Source: Curtobacterium sp. 9128 (lineage in GTDB: Bacteria; Actinomycetota; Actinomycetes; Actinomycetales; Microbacteriaceae). Taken from it: 64,000 bases of DNA. The DNA is taken from positions 2,418,001 through 2,482,000 of the forward strand of contig NZ_LT576451.1 of NCBI RefSeq assembly GCF_900086645.1, written 5' to 3'. Positions 7,211-15,167 of this stretch are shown here, one piece after another; position 1 is the stretch's first letter; each line of letters starts with the position of its first letter. Made by a program: the position numbers and the translations under genes. The notes below the pieces were generated by a model that was not told the origin of the DNA, ran no database searches, and saw nothing but the letters and a program-made list of their open reading frames with translations.

Positions 7211-10200
7211 TCAGGACGCCGACGGGACGCGCACGATCTCGGTGATGGACGAGTGGCCGGTTTTCGGGTGCTTGCGCATCGACAGCAGCCGCTCCATCGA
7301 GGGCTCCAGCGCCGTGACCTTGTCGAGCGGGGCACTGACCACGAGCTGGAACCCGAGCCGGAGCCACGCCGTCACGGCACGCCCGGCGAACTCCGAGTCC
7401 GCCTTGATGAACGCCTCGTCGAGGAACACCGGCGCGAACCGGGGTCGGGGACGGGTCTCGTCGCCGAGCTGGTACCGGAGCGCAGCCCCCACGATGAACG
7501 CGACGAGCTCCTGCGTCTCGCCACCGGACTTGTCGCCGAGCGAGGAGTACACGCCGAGGTCGTTGCCGTCGGTGTCGTACCGCACGGCCGTGATCTCCAT
7601 GTGCCGACGGACGTCGAGCACGGCATCGCGCTGAGTCGTCCGCCCGCGCGGGGCATCCGCGTCGACGCGGATGACCGCCATGAAGCGCCGGAGCCGCCGG
7701 AACCGGGTCTCGAGCACGTCGTCGGTGAGCTCCGCGTCCACCGAGGCCGACAGCGCACGGAGCTCCCGCCGGAACTGCGAGACGTCCTCGCGCGTGACCC
7801 GGCGGATGACGATCTTCAGGCGGTCCCGGTTCGCACCGAACGGCAGGTCGCGGAGGATCTCGTTGACCGGCTCCAGCCGCTCCTCGATCTCGACGACCGC
7901 ACGGTCGAACGCCCCGGCGAGCGGGACCAGGTCCTCGCCACTCCACTGCGACAGGCGTCGACGCCACTCGCTGCGCCGTGCGTGCAAACCCGTCGCCACG
8001 ATCTGGTCGAGGATCGCGCGGTAGTCGGGGTACGACGCGACGCCGGTGCCGAGGTTCGGGTCGTGCCACGCGTCCTGGTAGCGCTGGAAGGTCAGCGTCA
8101 TGGCGTTGGACGCCGACGCCGCCCCGTCGAGGGCCTGCGAGAGTCGTTCCTCGAGTCGTCGACGCAGTCGCTTCGTCGCGTCGTCGAACCCGTCGACGGT
8201 GTCCGGTGCGCCGACCTCCTCGAACGTCTCCTCGAGCAGGTGCGCCTGTTCCTCGTCCGGCACCGCGGTCGGCGCGGACTCGAACCGCTCGAGGATCTCG
8301 GCGGCGGCGTCCTGCCCATCGACGAGCACCGCGTGGCGCTCCTCGAGCCGTGTGACCGTGAGCCGCGCGGCCGATCGACGGTCGGAGGCCTCATCGAGCG
8401 CCGCCCGCAGCTTCGCGACCGACGCCCGGAGCGTCCGCAGCCCGTCGTCGGCGGCGAGCACGGCCTCCCGTTCCTCGGCCAGGCGCGTCAGCGACGCGTC
8501 GACGCCGGCGACGTCGATGCTCTCCCACGTCGTGTCGACCCGGTGCTGGTGGGCGGCGCGAAGGGCCTCGAGCGCCGCGATGTCCTGCGCGACGTCGGTC
8601 CGGCGGGCCTCGAGCGTGGTGAGGTCCTCGGCGATGGACGCGAGTTCGGTCTCGACGGCGACGACGCGCGCCTCGTTCGTGAAACCGATGACGTTGGCCT
8701 GGCGGCGGTCGCCGTGCGCGCCACGTCGGCCGTCGCGGAGCTGCCCTGATTCGGTCACACGGCGGCCGCCACCACCCAGCTCGGCGGCGGAGGACACGCA
8801 GCGGGCGTCGATCCGGTCGGACTCGATGCGCGAGCGGACCCACGTGCTGAAGGGGGAGTCCTTGATCGCGAGCTTGCCGGACACCATTGACCGGTCACCG
8901 TCGAGGTCCAGGTGCGGACCGGACGGGACGCCCTCGAACTGCACCCGCACCCCGATGCGCAGCGAGTCGATCGCGGCGCTGAAGGAGTCGAGCTGGTCCT
9001 GGTCGACGAGCAGCGTGCGGGCGACGGGCGCGAGCACCGACTCGATCGCCGTGCGCCATCGTTCCTCACCGGGGAGGACGTCGAGCAGCTCGGCGACGAA
9101 CGGCAGCGACGACGGGTCGATGCCGGCGGCGTTCGCCATCGCCACCCGTGCCTCGTGCATCGGCAGCGGCATCGCGCCCTGCCGGTGTTCGAGCGACTGG
9201 CGCTCCTGGCGCAGCGATCGCTCACGGTCGAGGAGCGGGTACTCCTCCCGCGTCAGGGCGTCCCGACGCTCGTCGAGCGCTGCGCGGGTGGCACCGAACG
9301 TGCCGAGGAACTCGTGCGAGTCCCGCTGGGCCGTGCCGAAGGCGGTCTCGGTCGTCGGCACCTCCCCGAGCAGCGCCGTCCGCGACTCGAAGGCCTCGCG
9401 CGCACGGAGCACGACCTCGCGCTCACGCGTGCCGCGGTCGATGCGGTCCTCGAGCTGGGCGAGCGCGTTGCCGCCGGAGTCCCGGAGTCGGGCCTCGGCC
9501 TCCCGCAGCTCGATCTCGACCGCGGCGTGGCGAGCGGACGCCGCCTCGACCTCGGCTCGTGCGACGGTCCGGGCGCGCGAGTTGCGCGAGACCTCGTCGT
9601 CGAGCAGCGCACGCTTCCTGGTGGCCGTCCAGTGTGCGAACGGGGACACCTCGGACCCGGTGGCGATGCCGTCGAGGGCCTCGGCGGCGGCGCGGGACCG
9701 TTCGATCTCCAGGTGCAGCTCGGTGATGGGGGAGAGGATCGCGACCTTGCGCTCCTCGGTGTCCATCGCCTCGTACGCCTCGTCGAGCGCGGCGAAGTGG
9801 GCCAGCGCCCGGTCGGCGGCCTCGTACGTGCCGGGGGTCTCGAGCACGAGCGACTTGTACAGCGAGTCGACCGTCGGCATGTGCTGCCCGGCCTGGATGC
9901 GCGCGAGCAGGCGCATCGCCCGGTTCCCGCCGCCGGAGTCGCCGATCCCGAGCCGTGTCTGCAGCGTGTACGCGAGCTCCTGGTAGGTGTCGCGGATGAC
10001 GAGCCCCGGGACGCGTCCGGTGAGCTCGAGGTGGCTGAACCGGGACGGCACGAAGTCCTCGAGCCGACGCAGGTCGAAGTCGTCGTCCACGGTCGCCATC
10101 GTCATCTGGATGTCGCCGACCCCGCGGGCACGCTTCGGCACGATGTACGCGCGCAGCACCGTGAACTGCCGCTCGTCGTCGTTCCGGAACGTGACGGCGA

Positions 10201-10588
10201 CCGCACCCCACGTCGCCGTCTCGTCACCGCGGAGGTTCACGTCGCGGAGCGCCCCGGACTCCGGGTCGCGCCGGGAGTCGACCTTGCCGCGCAGGTACGT
10301 CAGCAGGTTGCGCTGGTCCGCACTCCGCGCCCGACCGGTGGTCGCGTCGTTCGAGGCGCCGTTGAACGGCACGTCGGACGGCATCATCACGGCGAGGTAG
10401 GCGTCCATGAGCGTCGACTTGCCGGTTCCGGACGCGCCGGAGATGAGCGTCGCGGCACCGGACAGCTCGACCCGGCGGTGGCCGTGGAAGCCGCCCCAGT
10501 TGACGACCTGCATGGACTCGGCGCGCCACTGCGCGACGGTGTCGAAGAGCGCCGGCATGCCGGCGGTGTCCATCCGGAAGTCGGTCAC
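7211..10588 (-). CDS. jetC: JetC-like SMC-family ATPase (Wadjet / MksB-MukB type)
   Basis: An 1125-residue SMC-like ATPase of the MukB/MksB/JetC kind, the motor that extrudes DNA loops in Wadjet plasmid-defence and MksBEF condensin complexes. The Walker A GASGTGKST is at 51-59; a long coiled-coil with a central hinge-like region (around 480-620) follows; the ABC signature SGGE is at 1021-1024 and Walker B VFLDEA at 1054-1059. The N-terminal VVNWGGFHGHRRVEL is typical of JetC. Its GTG overlaps the JetB stop (GTGA), so A, B and C form one operon. The usual fourth gene, jetD, does not follow. Confidence 0.9.
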   Translation of the reverse strand: MTDFRMDTAGMPALFDTVAQWRAESMQVVNWGGFHGHRRVELSGAATLISGASGTGKSTLMDAYLAVMMPSDVPFNGASNDATTGRARSADQRNLLTYLRGKVDSRRDPESGALRDVNLRGDETATWGAVAVTFRNDDERQFTVLRAYIVPKRARGVGDIQMTMATVDDDFDLRRLEDFVPSRFSHLELTGRVPGLVIRDTYQELAYTLQTRLGIGDSGGGNRAMRLLARIQAGQHMPTVDSLYKSLVLETPGTYEAADRALAHFAALDEAYEAMDTEERKVAILSPITELHLEIERSRAAAEALDGIATGSEVSPFAHWTATRKRALLDDEVSRNSRARTVARAEVEAASARHAAVEIELREAEARLRDSGGNALAQLEDRIDRGTREREVVLRAREAFESRTALLGEVPTTETAFGTAQRDSHEFLGTFGATRAALDERRDALTREEYPLLDRERSLRQERQSLEHRQGAMPLPMHEARVAMANAAGIDPSSLPFVAELLDVLPGEERWRTAIESVLAPVARTLLVDQDQLDSFSAAIDSLRIGVRVQFEGVPSGPHLDLDGDRSMVSGKLAIKDSPFSTWVRSRIESDRIDARCVSSAAELGGGGRRVTESGQLRDGRRGAHGDRRQANVIGFTNEARVVAVETELASIAEDLTTLEARRTDVAQDIAALEALRAAHQHRVDTTWESIDVAGVDASLTRLAEEREAVLAADDGLRTLRASVAKLRAALDEASDRRSAARLTVTRLEERHAVLVDGQDAAAEILERFESAPTAVPDEEQAHLLEETFEEVGAPDTVDGFDDATKRLRRRLEERLSQALDGAASASNAMTLTFQRYQDAWHDPNLGTGVASYPDYRAILDQIVATGLHARRSEWRRRLSQWSGEDLVPLAGAFDRAVVEIEERLEPVNEILRDLPFGANRDRLKIVIRRVTREDVSQFRRELRALSASVDAELTDDVLETRFRRLRRFMAVIRVDADAPRGRTTQRDAVLDVRRHMEITAVRYDTDGNDLGVYSSLGDKSGGETQELVAFIVGAALRYQLGDETRPRPRFAPVFLDEAFIKADSEFAGRAVTAWLRLGFQLVVSAPLDKVTALEPSMERLLSMRKHPKTGHSSITEIVRVPSAS

Positions 10589-11346
10589 GACTCGTCCTCG
10601 TCTTCCGTCTCGTCGGGGTCGGTGTCGGTCTGGAGGCTCGGCTCGTCGCCGTCATCCGGCCCACGTTCTGCGGTCGTCACGTTGGCCAGCCACTGATCGA
10701 GTTCCAGGAGCCGCTCCAGCGGGAGCAGGACCTCGACCACGCTCGCGATGCGGAAGCGGTCGGGGTCGCTCGTCTTGAGGAGCACCCGTGCGGTCACGAG
10801 GCGGTCGATGGCCTTCGCGACCCGGCCCTCGTCGCGCGTCCTGTCGGTCGCGGTGGCGGGCCGGAAGCCGGCGACGTGCCCGAGGATCTCGGCTCGGTCG
10901 ACGACGACCTGGTCCGGCCCCGGTCGGGCGTCGGCGCGGAGTCGCATCCGGAGGTAGACGAGGACGATCGTCTCCTCGCGCGTGTACGGGACGTCCCGGA
11001 GCAGCGTCGGGAACCCGCGGCGCTGGCTCTCCGACCGGGCCTGGCGCTTCCACGCGACCTCGCGGTCCCGGTCGACGTGCAGTTCGAGGAACAGGTCGTT
11101 CAGCCGGGACCGGAGCTGGTACTCGGCGTCGAGGACCGCGCGCCACTCGTCCGCGTGCGTCCGCGCGCTGATGTACGAGTGCCGGAGCAGCGCGACGAAG
11201 GCGCGACGCTGGAGCTCGTCGAGCCGGCCCTCGTCGCCCTCGAAGAGGGCGAAGCTGGACTCGTCACGCTCGTCGTCCTGCTCCACGGGAGTGGGGTCGT
11301 CGTACTCGTCCGTCTCGTCGACGGGAGCTGACGTCGTGTCGGTCAC
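10585..11346 (-). CDS. jetB: JetB-like kite subunit (DUF4194)
   Basis: A 253-residue protein with acidic, low-complexity ends (about 1-35 and 225-253) and a central winged-helix domain (RAFVALLRHSYISA, LFLELHVDRDREVAWKRQA, ETIVLVYLRMRL) characteristic of DUF4194, the MukE/MksE/JetB kite subunit that bridges the SMC heads and the kleisin. GTG start and stop each overlap neighbours by four bases, giving tight coupling with JetA upstream and JetC downstream. The assignment rests on domain pattern plus gene order A-B-C. Confidence 0.85.
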   Translation of the reverse strand: MTDTTSAPVDETDEYDDPTPVEQDDERDESSFALFEGDEGRLDELQRRAFVALLRHSYISARTHADEWRAVLDAEYQLRSRLNDLFLELHVDRDREVAWKRQARSESQRRGFPTLLRDVPYTREETIVLVYLRMRLRADARPGPDQVVVDRAEILGHVAGFRPATATDRTRDEGRVAKAIDRLVTARVLLKTSDPDRFRIASVVEVLLPLERLLELDQWLANVTTAERGPDDGDEPSLQTDTDPDETEDEDES

Positions 11347-12857
11347 CGAGCCTCCAGGGTGGTGTCGTCGTCTGCGGACGGATCCCGCGGGGTCAACGCG
11401 GCCGTCGGCATGGTGAAGGCGACCGCCGTGCCGTCCGGGCGCACGGTCTCGTGCGCGACGGCTGCGGCCGCGGTCTCGAAGTCGTCGCGACCGGTCAGCA
11501 GGTGCGCCAGACCGAAGAGCTCGACGGGACGCCGCTGCTCAGGGGGGAGCTCGTGGAACGCGCCGTCGCTGGTGGCCGCGGTGCTGAACCGGAGCGCTGC
11601 GCGCAGTTCGGTGAGGAGCGGGCCGCCGTGACGTCGGAGGGAGTCGACGTCGATCTCGTCGAAGACGTCGTCGTCCGGTTCCTCGATGGGCGGCGGGACG
11701 GCCTCGGTGTCCGGGTCGTAGAAGCGCTCGCGCAGGGTGCCGATCTCGGCGACCGGCGGCAGGAGCTCGAGGGGGAGCGTGCCGCGGGCGCTGCCGTCGC
11801 CCATCAGCGTCGCGAGCCGTCGGTTCACGCTCCGCAGGACCGCGTCGAGCTCGCGGTCACGGACGACGTCGTGCGCGACGATCTGGTCGCGCAGCGTCCC
11901 GGTGAGCAGGCGACGCTGGGCGAGGACGTCCTCGATGCCCTGCCGGAGGATGCTCACGGTGTTGCGGAAGGCCCGGCGCTCCGCGGCGTTGAGGGACTCG
12001 GCGAAGGGGTGCTCGAGGATCGTCGCGATGTCGTCGCGGAGGCGCAGGAGCAGTGCGTCGTCGCGGAGGAGCTCGAAGGCACCCTCGAACGCCCGGCCCT
12101 CCGGCGTGGCCTCCATGAGCGTGTCCGTGCGTGCGAGGTAGTCGTCGAGGATCTCGCCGATCGGACGGACCTCGTTCCGGAAGTCCTCGACGATCTCTCG
12201 GTGCATCGACGCAACGGCTTCCTCGACGCGCTTGAAGTCGCTCGGGAGCTGGCGGATGAGGTCGGTGATGTTCGTGTAGCCGTCGCGCATCCGGTCGTCG
12301 TCGACGGTGGTCGGGGCGTCGCCCGTCGCCAGCCGGTCGCGCTCTGCCTGGAGTTCGGCGATCTGTGCGTCGATGCGGCGGATCTGCACGTCGGGGTCCG
12401 GCTCCGCCCTGGCGGCCCACCGGTGCACCGCGTCGACGATCATCGCCAGGCGGCTCTCGCTGATCAAGGCCCGGTCGGCGGACAGGGCGTCGACGAGGCT
12501 CAGTGCTTCGAGGGCGTGGCTCGTCAGCGAGTACTGCTCGTCACCGTCGGGGGAGTTCGACCGCACGAGCCACTGCGCCGCGACCCACTCGCGGCAGAGC
12601 GCTCGGCCGTTCGGGCGCTTGTCGTCGTCCTGCGGGTTCTCGCTCGCCGGGACCCTGGCGCCGGTCGCCTGCAGTCGTGCGACGTGCTCCTCGACCTGCA
12701 GGTGCATCCGGTCGGCGGGGACGTACTGCACGTCGCGGTCGAACACCGTGCGGAACACCGCGAGGACGACGGCGCTCGTCGGGCGGGACATGAGGCGCAG
12801 CGTCGGGCGGTCGAGCACCGCGCGCACGCGTGCGTACTCGAGGTCGACGTCGGTCAT
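11343..12857 (-). CDS. jetA: JetA-like kleisin subunit (DUF3375)
   Basis: A 504-residue DUF3375 protein, the MukF/MksF/JetA kleisin that closes the SMC ring. It opens MTDVDLEYARVRAVLDRPTLRL with the winged-helix domain, then has a long helical section (VQIRRIDAQIAELQAERDRL; LIRQLPSDFKRVEEAVASMHREIVEDFR) and a C-terminal domain. The ATG at 12857 is used because this conserved opening follows immediately; an in-frame extension to 13247 would cross a tRNA gene. First gene of the jetABC operon; its promoter must lie in the short region before the tRNA-Val terminator at 12901-12931. Confidence 0.88.
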   Translation of the reverse strand: MTDVDLEYARVRAVLDRPTLRLMSRPTSAVVLAVFRTVFDRDVQYVPADRMHLQVEEHVARLQATGARVPASENPQDDDKRPNGRALCREWVAAQWLVRSNSPDGDEQYSLTSHALEALSLVDALSADRALISESRLAMIVDAVHRWAARAEPDPDVQIRRIDAQIAELQAERDRLATGDAPTTVDDDRMRDGYTNITDLIRQLPSDFKRVEEAVASMHREIVEDFRNEVRPIGEILDDYLARTDTLMEATPEGRAFEGAFELLRDDALLLRLRDDIATILEHPFAESLNAAERRAFRNTVSILRQGIEDVLAQRRLLTGTLRDQIVAHDVVRDRELDAVLRSVNRRLATLMGDGSARGTLPLELLPPVAEIGTLRERFYDPDTEAVPPPIEEPDDDVFDEIDVDSLRRHGGPLLTELRAALRFSTAATSDGAFHELPPEQRRPVELFGLAHLLTGRDDFETAAAAVAHETVRPDGTAVAFTMPTAALTPRDPSADDDTTLEAR

Positions 12858-12900
12858 GCTGCCCTTGCTCTGGTGATCGGTCGTGTCCGGTTGGGGGACG

Positions 12901-12931
12901 AAAAGAGCCCGACGCGGTTGCGTCGGGCTCT
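12901..12931 (-). terminator. Rho-independent terminator of tRNA-Val(CAC)
   Basis: A perfect 12-bp stem (AGAGCCCGACGC, 12904-12915, with its complement 12920-12931) and 4-base loop, followed on the minus strand by TTTT. It lies 33 bp past the tRNA and just before jetA. Confidence 0.85.
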
Positions 12932-12963
12932 CTTGGTTGTTCTTCAGGCCCTGAATGGGCACG

Positions 12964-13036
12964 TGGGCGATACCAGACTCGAACTGATGACCTCTTCGGT
13001 GTGAACGAAGCGCGCTACCAACTGCGCCAATCGCCC
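12964..13036 (-). tRNA. tRNA-Val (anticodon CAC)
   Basis: A 73-nt cloverleaf on the minus strand: acceptor GGGCGAT with ATCGCCC, discriminator A, anticodon stem CTTCG/CGAAG with loop TTCACAC giving CAC, and T loop TTCGAGT. CCA is not encoded. A TACTAT at 13057-13062 (minus strand) is a suitable -10. Confidence 0.95.
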
Positions 13037-13186
13037 CTGCACTTGCGTGCGGATCGATAGTAGCGGATGTCGGGCGGTGTGCCGAACACGGCGGTGCTTC
13101 CGCGCGCGTCGGGGTGCTTCGTGTCGCGCTCGATGCCCCTCGATCCGCATGAACTCGGGGGACACGCCCGGTGAACACCCAGGATT

Positions 13187-13216
13187 TTGGAGAAACGCGT
13201 CGGAGTCGGATACAGT
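13187..13216 (+). promoter_or_regulatory. Promoter of the tRNA-Gly/Cys/Val cluster
   Basis: TTGGAG (13187-13192) and TACAGT (13211-13216) with an 18-bp spacer, 31 bp before the first tRNA. Confidence 0.6.
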
Positions 13217-13247
13217 TTACGAGTCGCCGCGAGAGCGGGTCAGACAT

Positions 13248-13319
13248 GCGGATGTGGCGCAGTGGTAGCGCATCACCTTGCCAAGGTGAGGGTCGCGAGT
13301 TCGAATCTCGTCATCCGCT
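13248..13319 (+). tRNA. tRNA-Gly (anticodon GCC), copy 1
   Basis: A 72-nt cloverleaf: acceptor GCGGATG/CATCCGC, discriminator T, anticodon stem TCACC/GGTGA with loop TTGCCAA (GCC). CCA is not encoded. Identical in sequence to the copy at 37564-37635. Confidence 0.95.
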
Positions 13320-13401
13320 CGAGTACTGGTTCCCTCGGGATCCGGTTTCTCACCAGAGGGTATCCCACCGTTCGGGTACTCACGGAGACGTGAACCTCGA
13401 T

Positions 13402-13472
13402 GGTGGGGTGGCCGAGAGGCTAGGCAGCGGCCTGCAAAGCCGTCCACGCGGGTTCGAATCCCGTCCCCACCT
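13402..13472 (+). tRNA. tRNA-Cys (anticodon GCA)
   Basis: A 71-nt cloverleaf: acceptor GGTGGGG/CCCCACC, discriminator T, anticodon loop CTGCAAA (GCA). An encoded CCA follows at 13473-13475. Confidence 0.93.
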
Positions 13473-13491
13473 CCAGAATTCAACTCTCTCT

Positions 13492-13563
13492 GGGCGATTG
13501 GCGCAGCGGTAGCGCGCTTCCCTGACACGGAAGAGGTCACTGGTTCGATCCCAGTATCGCCCA
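13492..13563 (+). tRNA. tRNA-Val (anticodon GAC)
   Basis: A 72-nt cloverleaf: acceptor GGGCGAT/ATCGCCC, discriminator A, anticodon stem CTTCC/GGAAG with loop CTGACAC (GAC). CCA is encoded at 13564-13566. Most of its body matches the Val(CAC) gene at 12964, consistent with duplication and divergence. Confidence 0.94.
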
Positions 13564-13570
13564 CCACCTG

Positions 13571-13596
13571 AAACCCCCGGCCGCGGCCGGGGGTTT
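13571..13596 (+). terminator. Terminator of the tRNA cluster
   Basis: A perfect 12-bp stem AAACCCCCGGCC with a 2-base loop and its complement ending GGGGGTTT, five bases after tRNA-Val; short T run. Confidence 0.85.
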
Positions 13597-13607
13597 CGTC
13601 GTTCCTG

Positions 13608-14021
13608 CTACCGGGTCGGCGACGTCGCTGCGTACGGATCCGCGGCCACGTTCCCGTACACGTCGGTTCGCCGGCGTCGGTCACGCACGACGCAGATGCC
13701 GCGTGCCACGGCGAGCGCGACCACGACCGCGGCGATTCCCGCGAAGAGCCACCTCCACGATGCGTCGTCCTCGATGAGCAGCCGTGCCGCCAGTAAAGCG
13801 AGCGGCGCGACGACGAGCAGGCGGCGCCACTCGGGCCACGTCGGCCGCCACAGCACCGTCATGCCCTTCTTCCACCGGCCGACCAGCACGTACGTCAGCA
13901 GGACCGCGAACGGCAGCAGCCCGAGCCAGTGCACGAGCGCGTCGGCGGCGTCCTCGTAGAACGGGTGCACGACCTCACGGGCGACTCCACCAGCCGCAGC
14001 GGCGGTGAGCACCACCCACAT
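13608..14021 (-). CDS. Small membrane protein of unknown function
   Basis: A 137-residue protein with four hydrophobic segments (MWVVLTAAAAGGVA; LGLLPFAVLLTYVLVG; LLVVAPLALLAARLL; WLFAGIAAVVVALAVARG) and a basic tail. The ATG at 14021 is preferred because GGGAGG lies five bases upstream; a GTG at 14081 has no ribosome site, although the frame stays open back to 14537. It ends just before the tRNA terminator, head-on with it. I recognise no family. The gap of 113 bp to the next gene upstream holds a possible frameshifted remnant (see findings). Confidence 0.55.
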   Translation of the reverse strand: MWVVLTAAAAGGVAREVVHPFYEDAADALVHWLGLLPFAVLLTYVLVGRWKKGMTVLWRPTWPEWRRLLVVAPLALLAARLLIEDDASWRWLFAGIAAVVVALAVARGICVVRDRRRRTDVYGNVAADPYAATSPTR

Positions 14022-14134
14022 GCGGGCCTCCCACCGGCGAGGATGCCACCACGGTGTGCGCCACCAGGCCACCCGGGTCACGACCGCGCGCCGGCGATCG
14101 TCCGCGCGACGGGGAAGGCGGCGGTTCGCGGGAA

Positions 14135-14437
14135 TCACGTGCTCGAGGCCTGGACGACGGCGATGGCGGACGCCACGAACGCGATCACCGCGGCGCTCCG
14201 CCACACGAGCCCGTCGCCTGTTCCACCGACGACGAGGACGGCGATGGATGCCAGGACCGCAGGGATCATCAGGATCGGCACGACGACCTTGAGGGACTTG
14301 ACCACTGCGATGCGCGTGCGGACGTGCGCGTCGTCGGGCAGGGCGGCCATCGCCGGCTGGACACCCCACCGGACGATCAGCTCCTCGCCGCCGAGCAACC
14401 CGACGAGGACCAGCTGGGCCACGAGGAGGGCGTTCAC
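14135..14437 (-). CDS. DUF1772-like membrane protein, possibly truncated
   Basis: A 100-residue protein with three hydrophobic helices. VQPAMAALPDDAHVRTRIAVVKSLKVVVPILM resembles the first part of DUF1772/anthrone-oxygenase-like membrane proteins, which are usually about 150 residues, so the C-terminal third would be missing. GTG start at 14437 with GAGGAC five bases before it. Divergent from the ArsR-type regulator at 14598; the twin operator between them (14527-14586) suggests shared control. Could also be a complete small protein of another family. Confidence 0.45.
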   Translation of the reverse strand: MNALLVAQLVLVGLLGGEELIVRWGVQPAMAALPDDAHVRTRIAVVKSLKVVVPILMIPAVLASIAVLVVGGTGDGLVWRSAAVIAFVASAIAVVQASST

Positions 14438-14526
14438 GTGCGGTCCTCGGCATGATCGGCGCCGACGGTGGGGATGGTGTCCACGATGTTCCCTTCGTCC
14501 AGGAACGATCATCGCCCACGCTGCAC

Positions 14527-14586
14527 CTGAAAGACATTTGCAGATCGCGACAACCGGACGTACGATCTGAAAATCCACTTCAGATC
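14527..14586. promoter_or_regulatory. Duplicated palindromic operator of the ArsR-type regulator
   Basis: A perfect inverted repeat GATCTGAA-N7-TTCAGATC lies at 14564-14586, twelve bases before the regulator's GTG. A degenerate second copy, CTGAA-N7-TGCAGATC, lies at 14527-14546, 40 bp (about four helical turns) upstream, toward the divergent gene. Confidence 0.7.
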
Positions 14587-14597
14587 GAGGAGTCGCC

Positions 14598-15167
14598 GTG
14601 CAGGAGAACCGTCCCAATCTCGCCGATCCCGGCGTCCTCGACGCACTGTCGCACCCGGTACGGCTCGACGTCCTGGGGTACCTGGCGGCGTCGGGCCCCG
14701 CGACGGCGTCACAATGCGCCCGGGCGGTGGGCGACACGCCGTCGAACTGCAGTTACCACCTCAGGGTGCTCGCGTCCCACGGACTGGTCGAACCGGACCC
14801 GTCGGGCGACGGTCGGTCCAGGCCGTGGCGGACGAGCATCACCGGCTTCACCACCGACGACGTCGATCCGGCGGACGTGGCGGGACTGGACCGGATGTTG
14901 GCGGCGTCGGTCGAGCTCGACCACCACCTCCTGCGCGAGTACCTCCGCGGTCGGGACGCGGTCCCGGGGGCTTGGCAGGCAGCGGACGTCCACGCCAGCT
15001 ACGGGCTCTCGCTGACACCGACCGAACTCGCCGAGGTCGTCGCGCGGCTCGATGCCGTCGTCCGGCCGTACATCCAGGCCACGCGGGCGAACACCCCCGG
15101 TGACGCCGAACACGTCCACCTCTCACTCAGCGCGTTCCCGCGGCTCGGGTTCGGCCCCGACCGATGA
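14598..15167 (+). CDS. ArsR-type winged-helix transcriptional regulator
   Basis: A 189-residue regulator. Residues 10-85 (LADPGVLDALSHPVRLDVLGYL, then ASQCARAVGDTPSNCSYHLRVLASHGLVEPD) form the ArsR winged helix with its recognition helix. The C-terminal 100 residues are helical (a long effector or dimerisation domain, as in several actinobacterial ArsR-type regulators that control an adjacent MFS exporter). No metal-binding CxC motif is seen, so metal sensing is unlikely. GTG start with GAGGAG upstream. The stop overlaps the MFS gene start (ATGA), so the pair is coupled; the twin palindrome at 14527-14586 is the likely binding site. Confidence 0.8.
   Translation: MQENRPNLADPGVLDALSHPVRLDVLGYLAASGPATASQCARAVGDTPSNCSYHLRVLASHGLVEPDPSGDGRSRPWRTSITGFTTDDVDPADVAGLDRMLAASVELDHHLLREYLRGRDAVPGAWQAADVHASYGLSLTPTELAEVVARLDAVVRPYIQATRANTPGDAEHVHLSLSAFPRLGFGPDR

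Noticed and set aside
7211-10588. A long open frame in another phase of the jetC region, extending to 6975, considered as a possible jetD
   Set aside because: Its product is Arg/Pro-rich and low in complexity, as expected for a shadow of a high-GC gene, and has no JetD-like features.
12964-13563. tRNA cluster as an integration site of a prophage or island
   Set aside because: No integrase, no duplicated tRNA end beyond a complete second tRNA-Gly, and neighbouring genes look like core genes.
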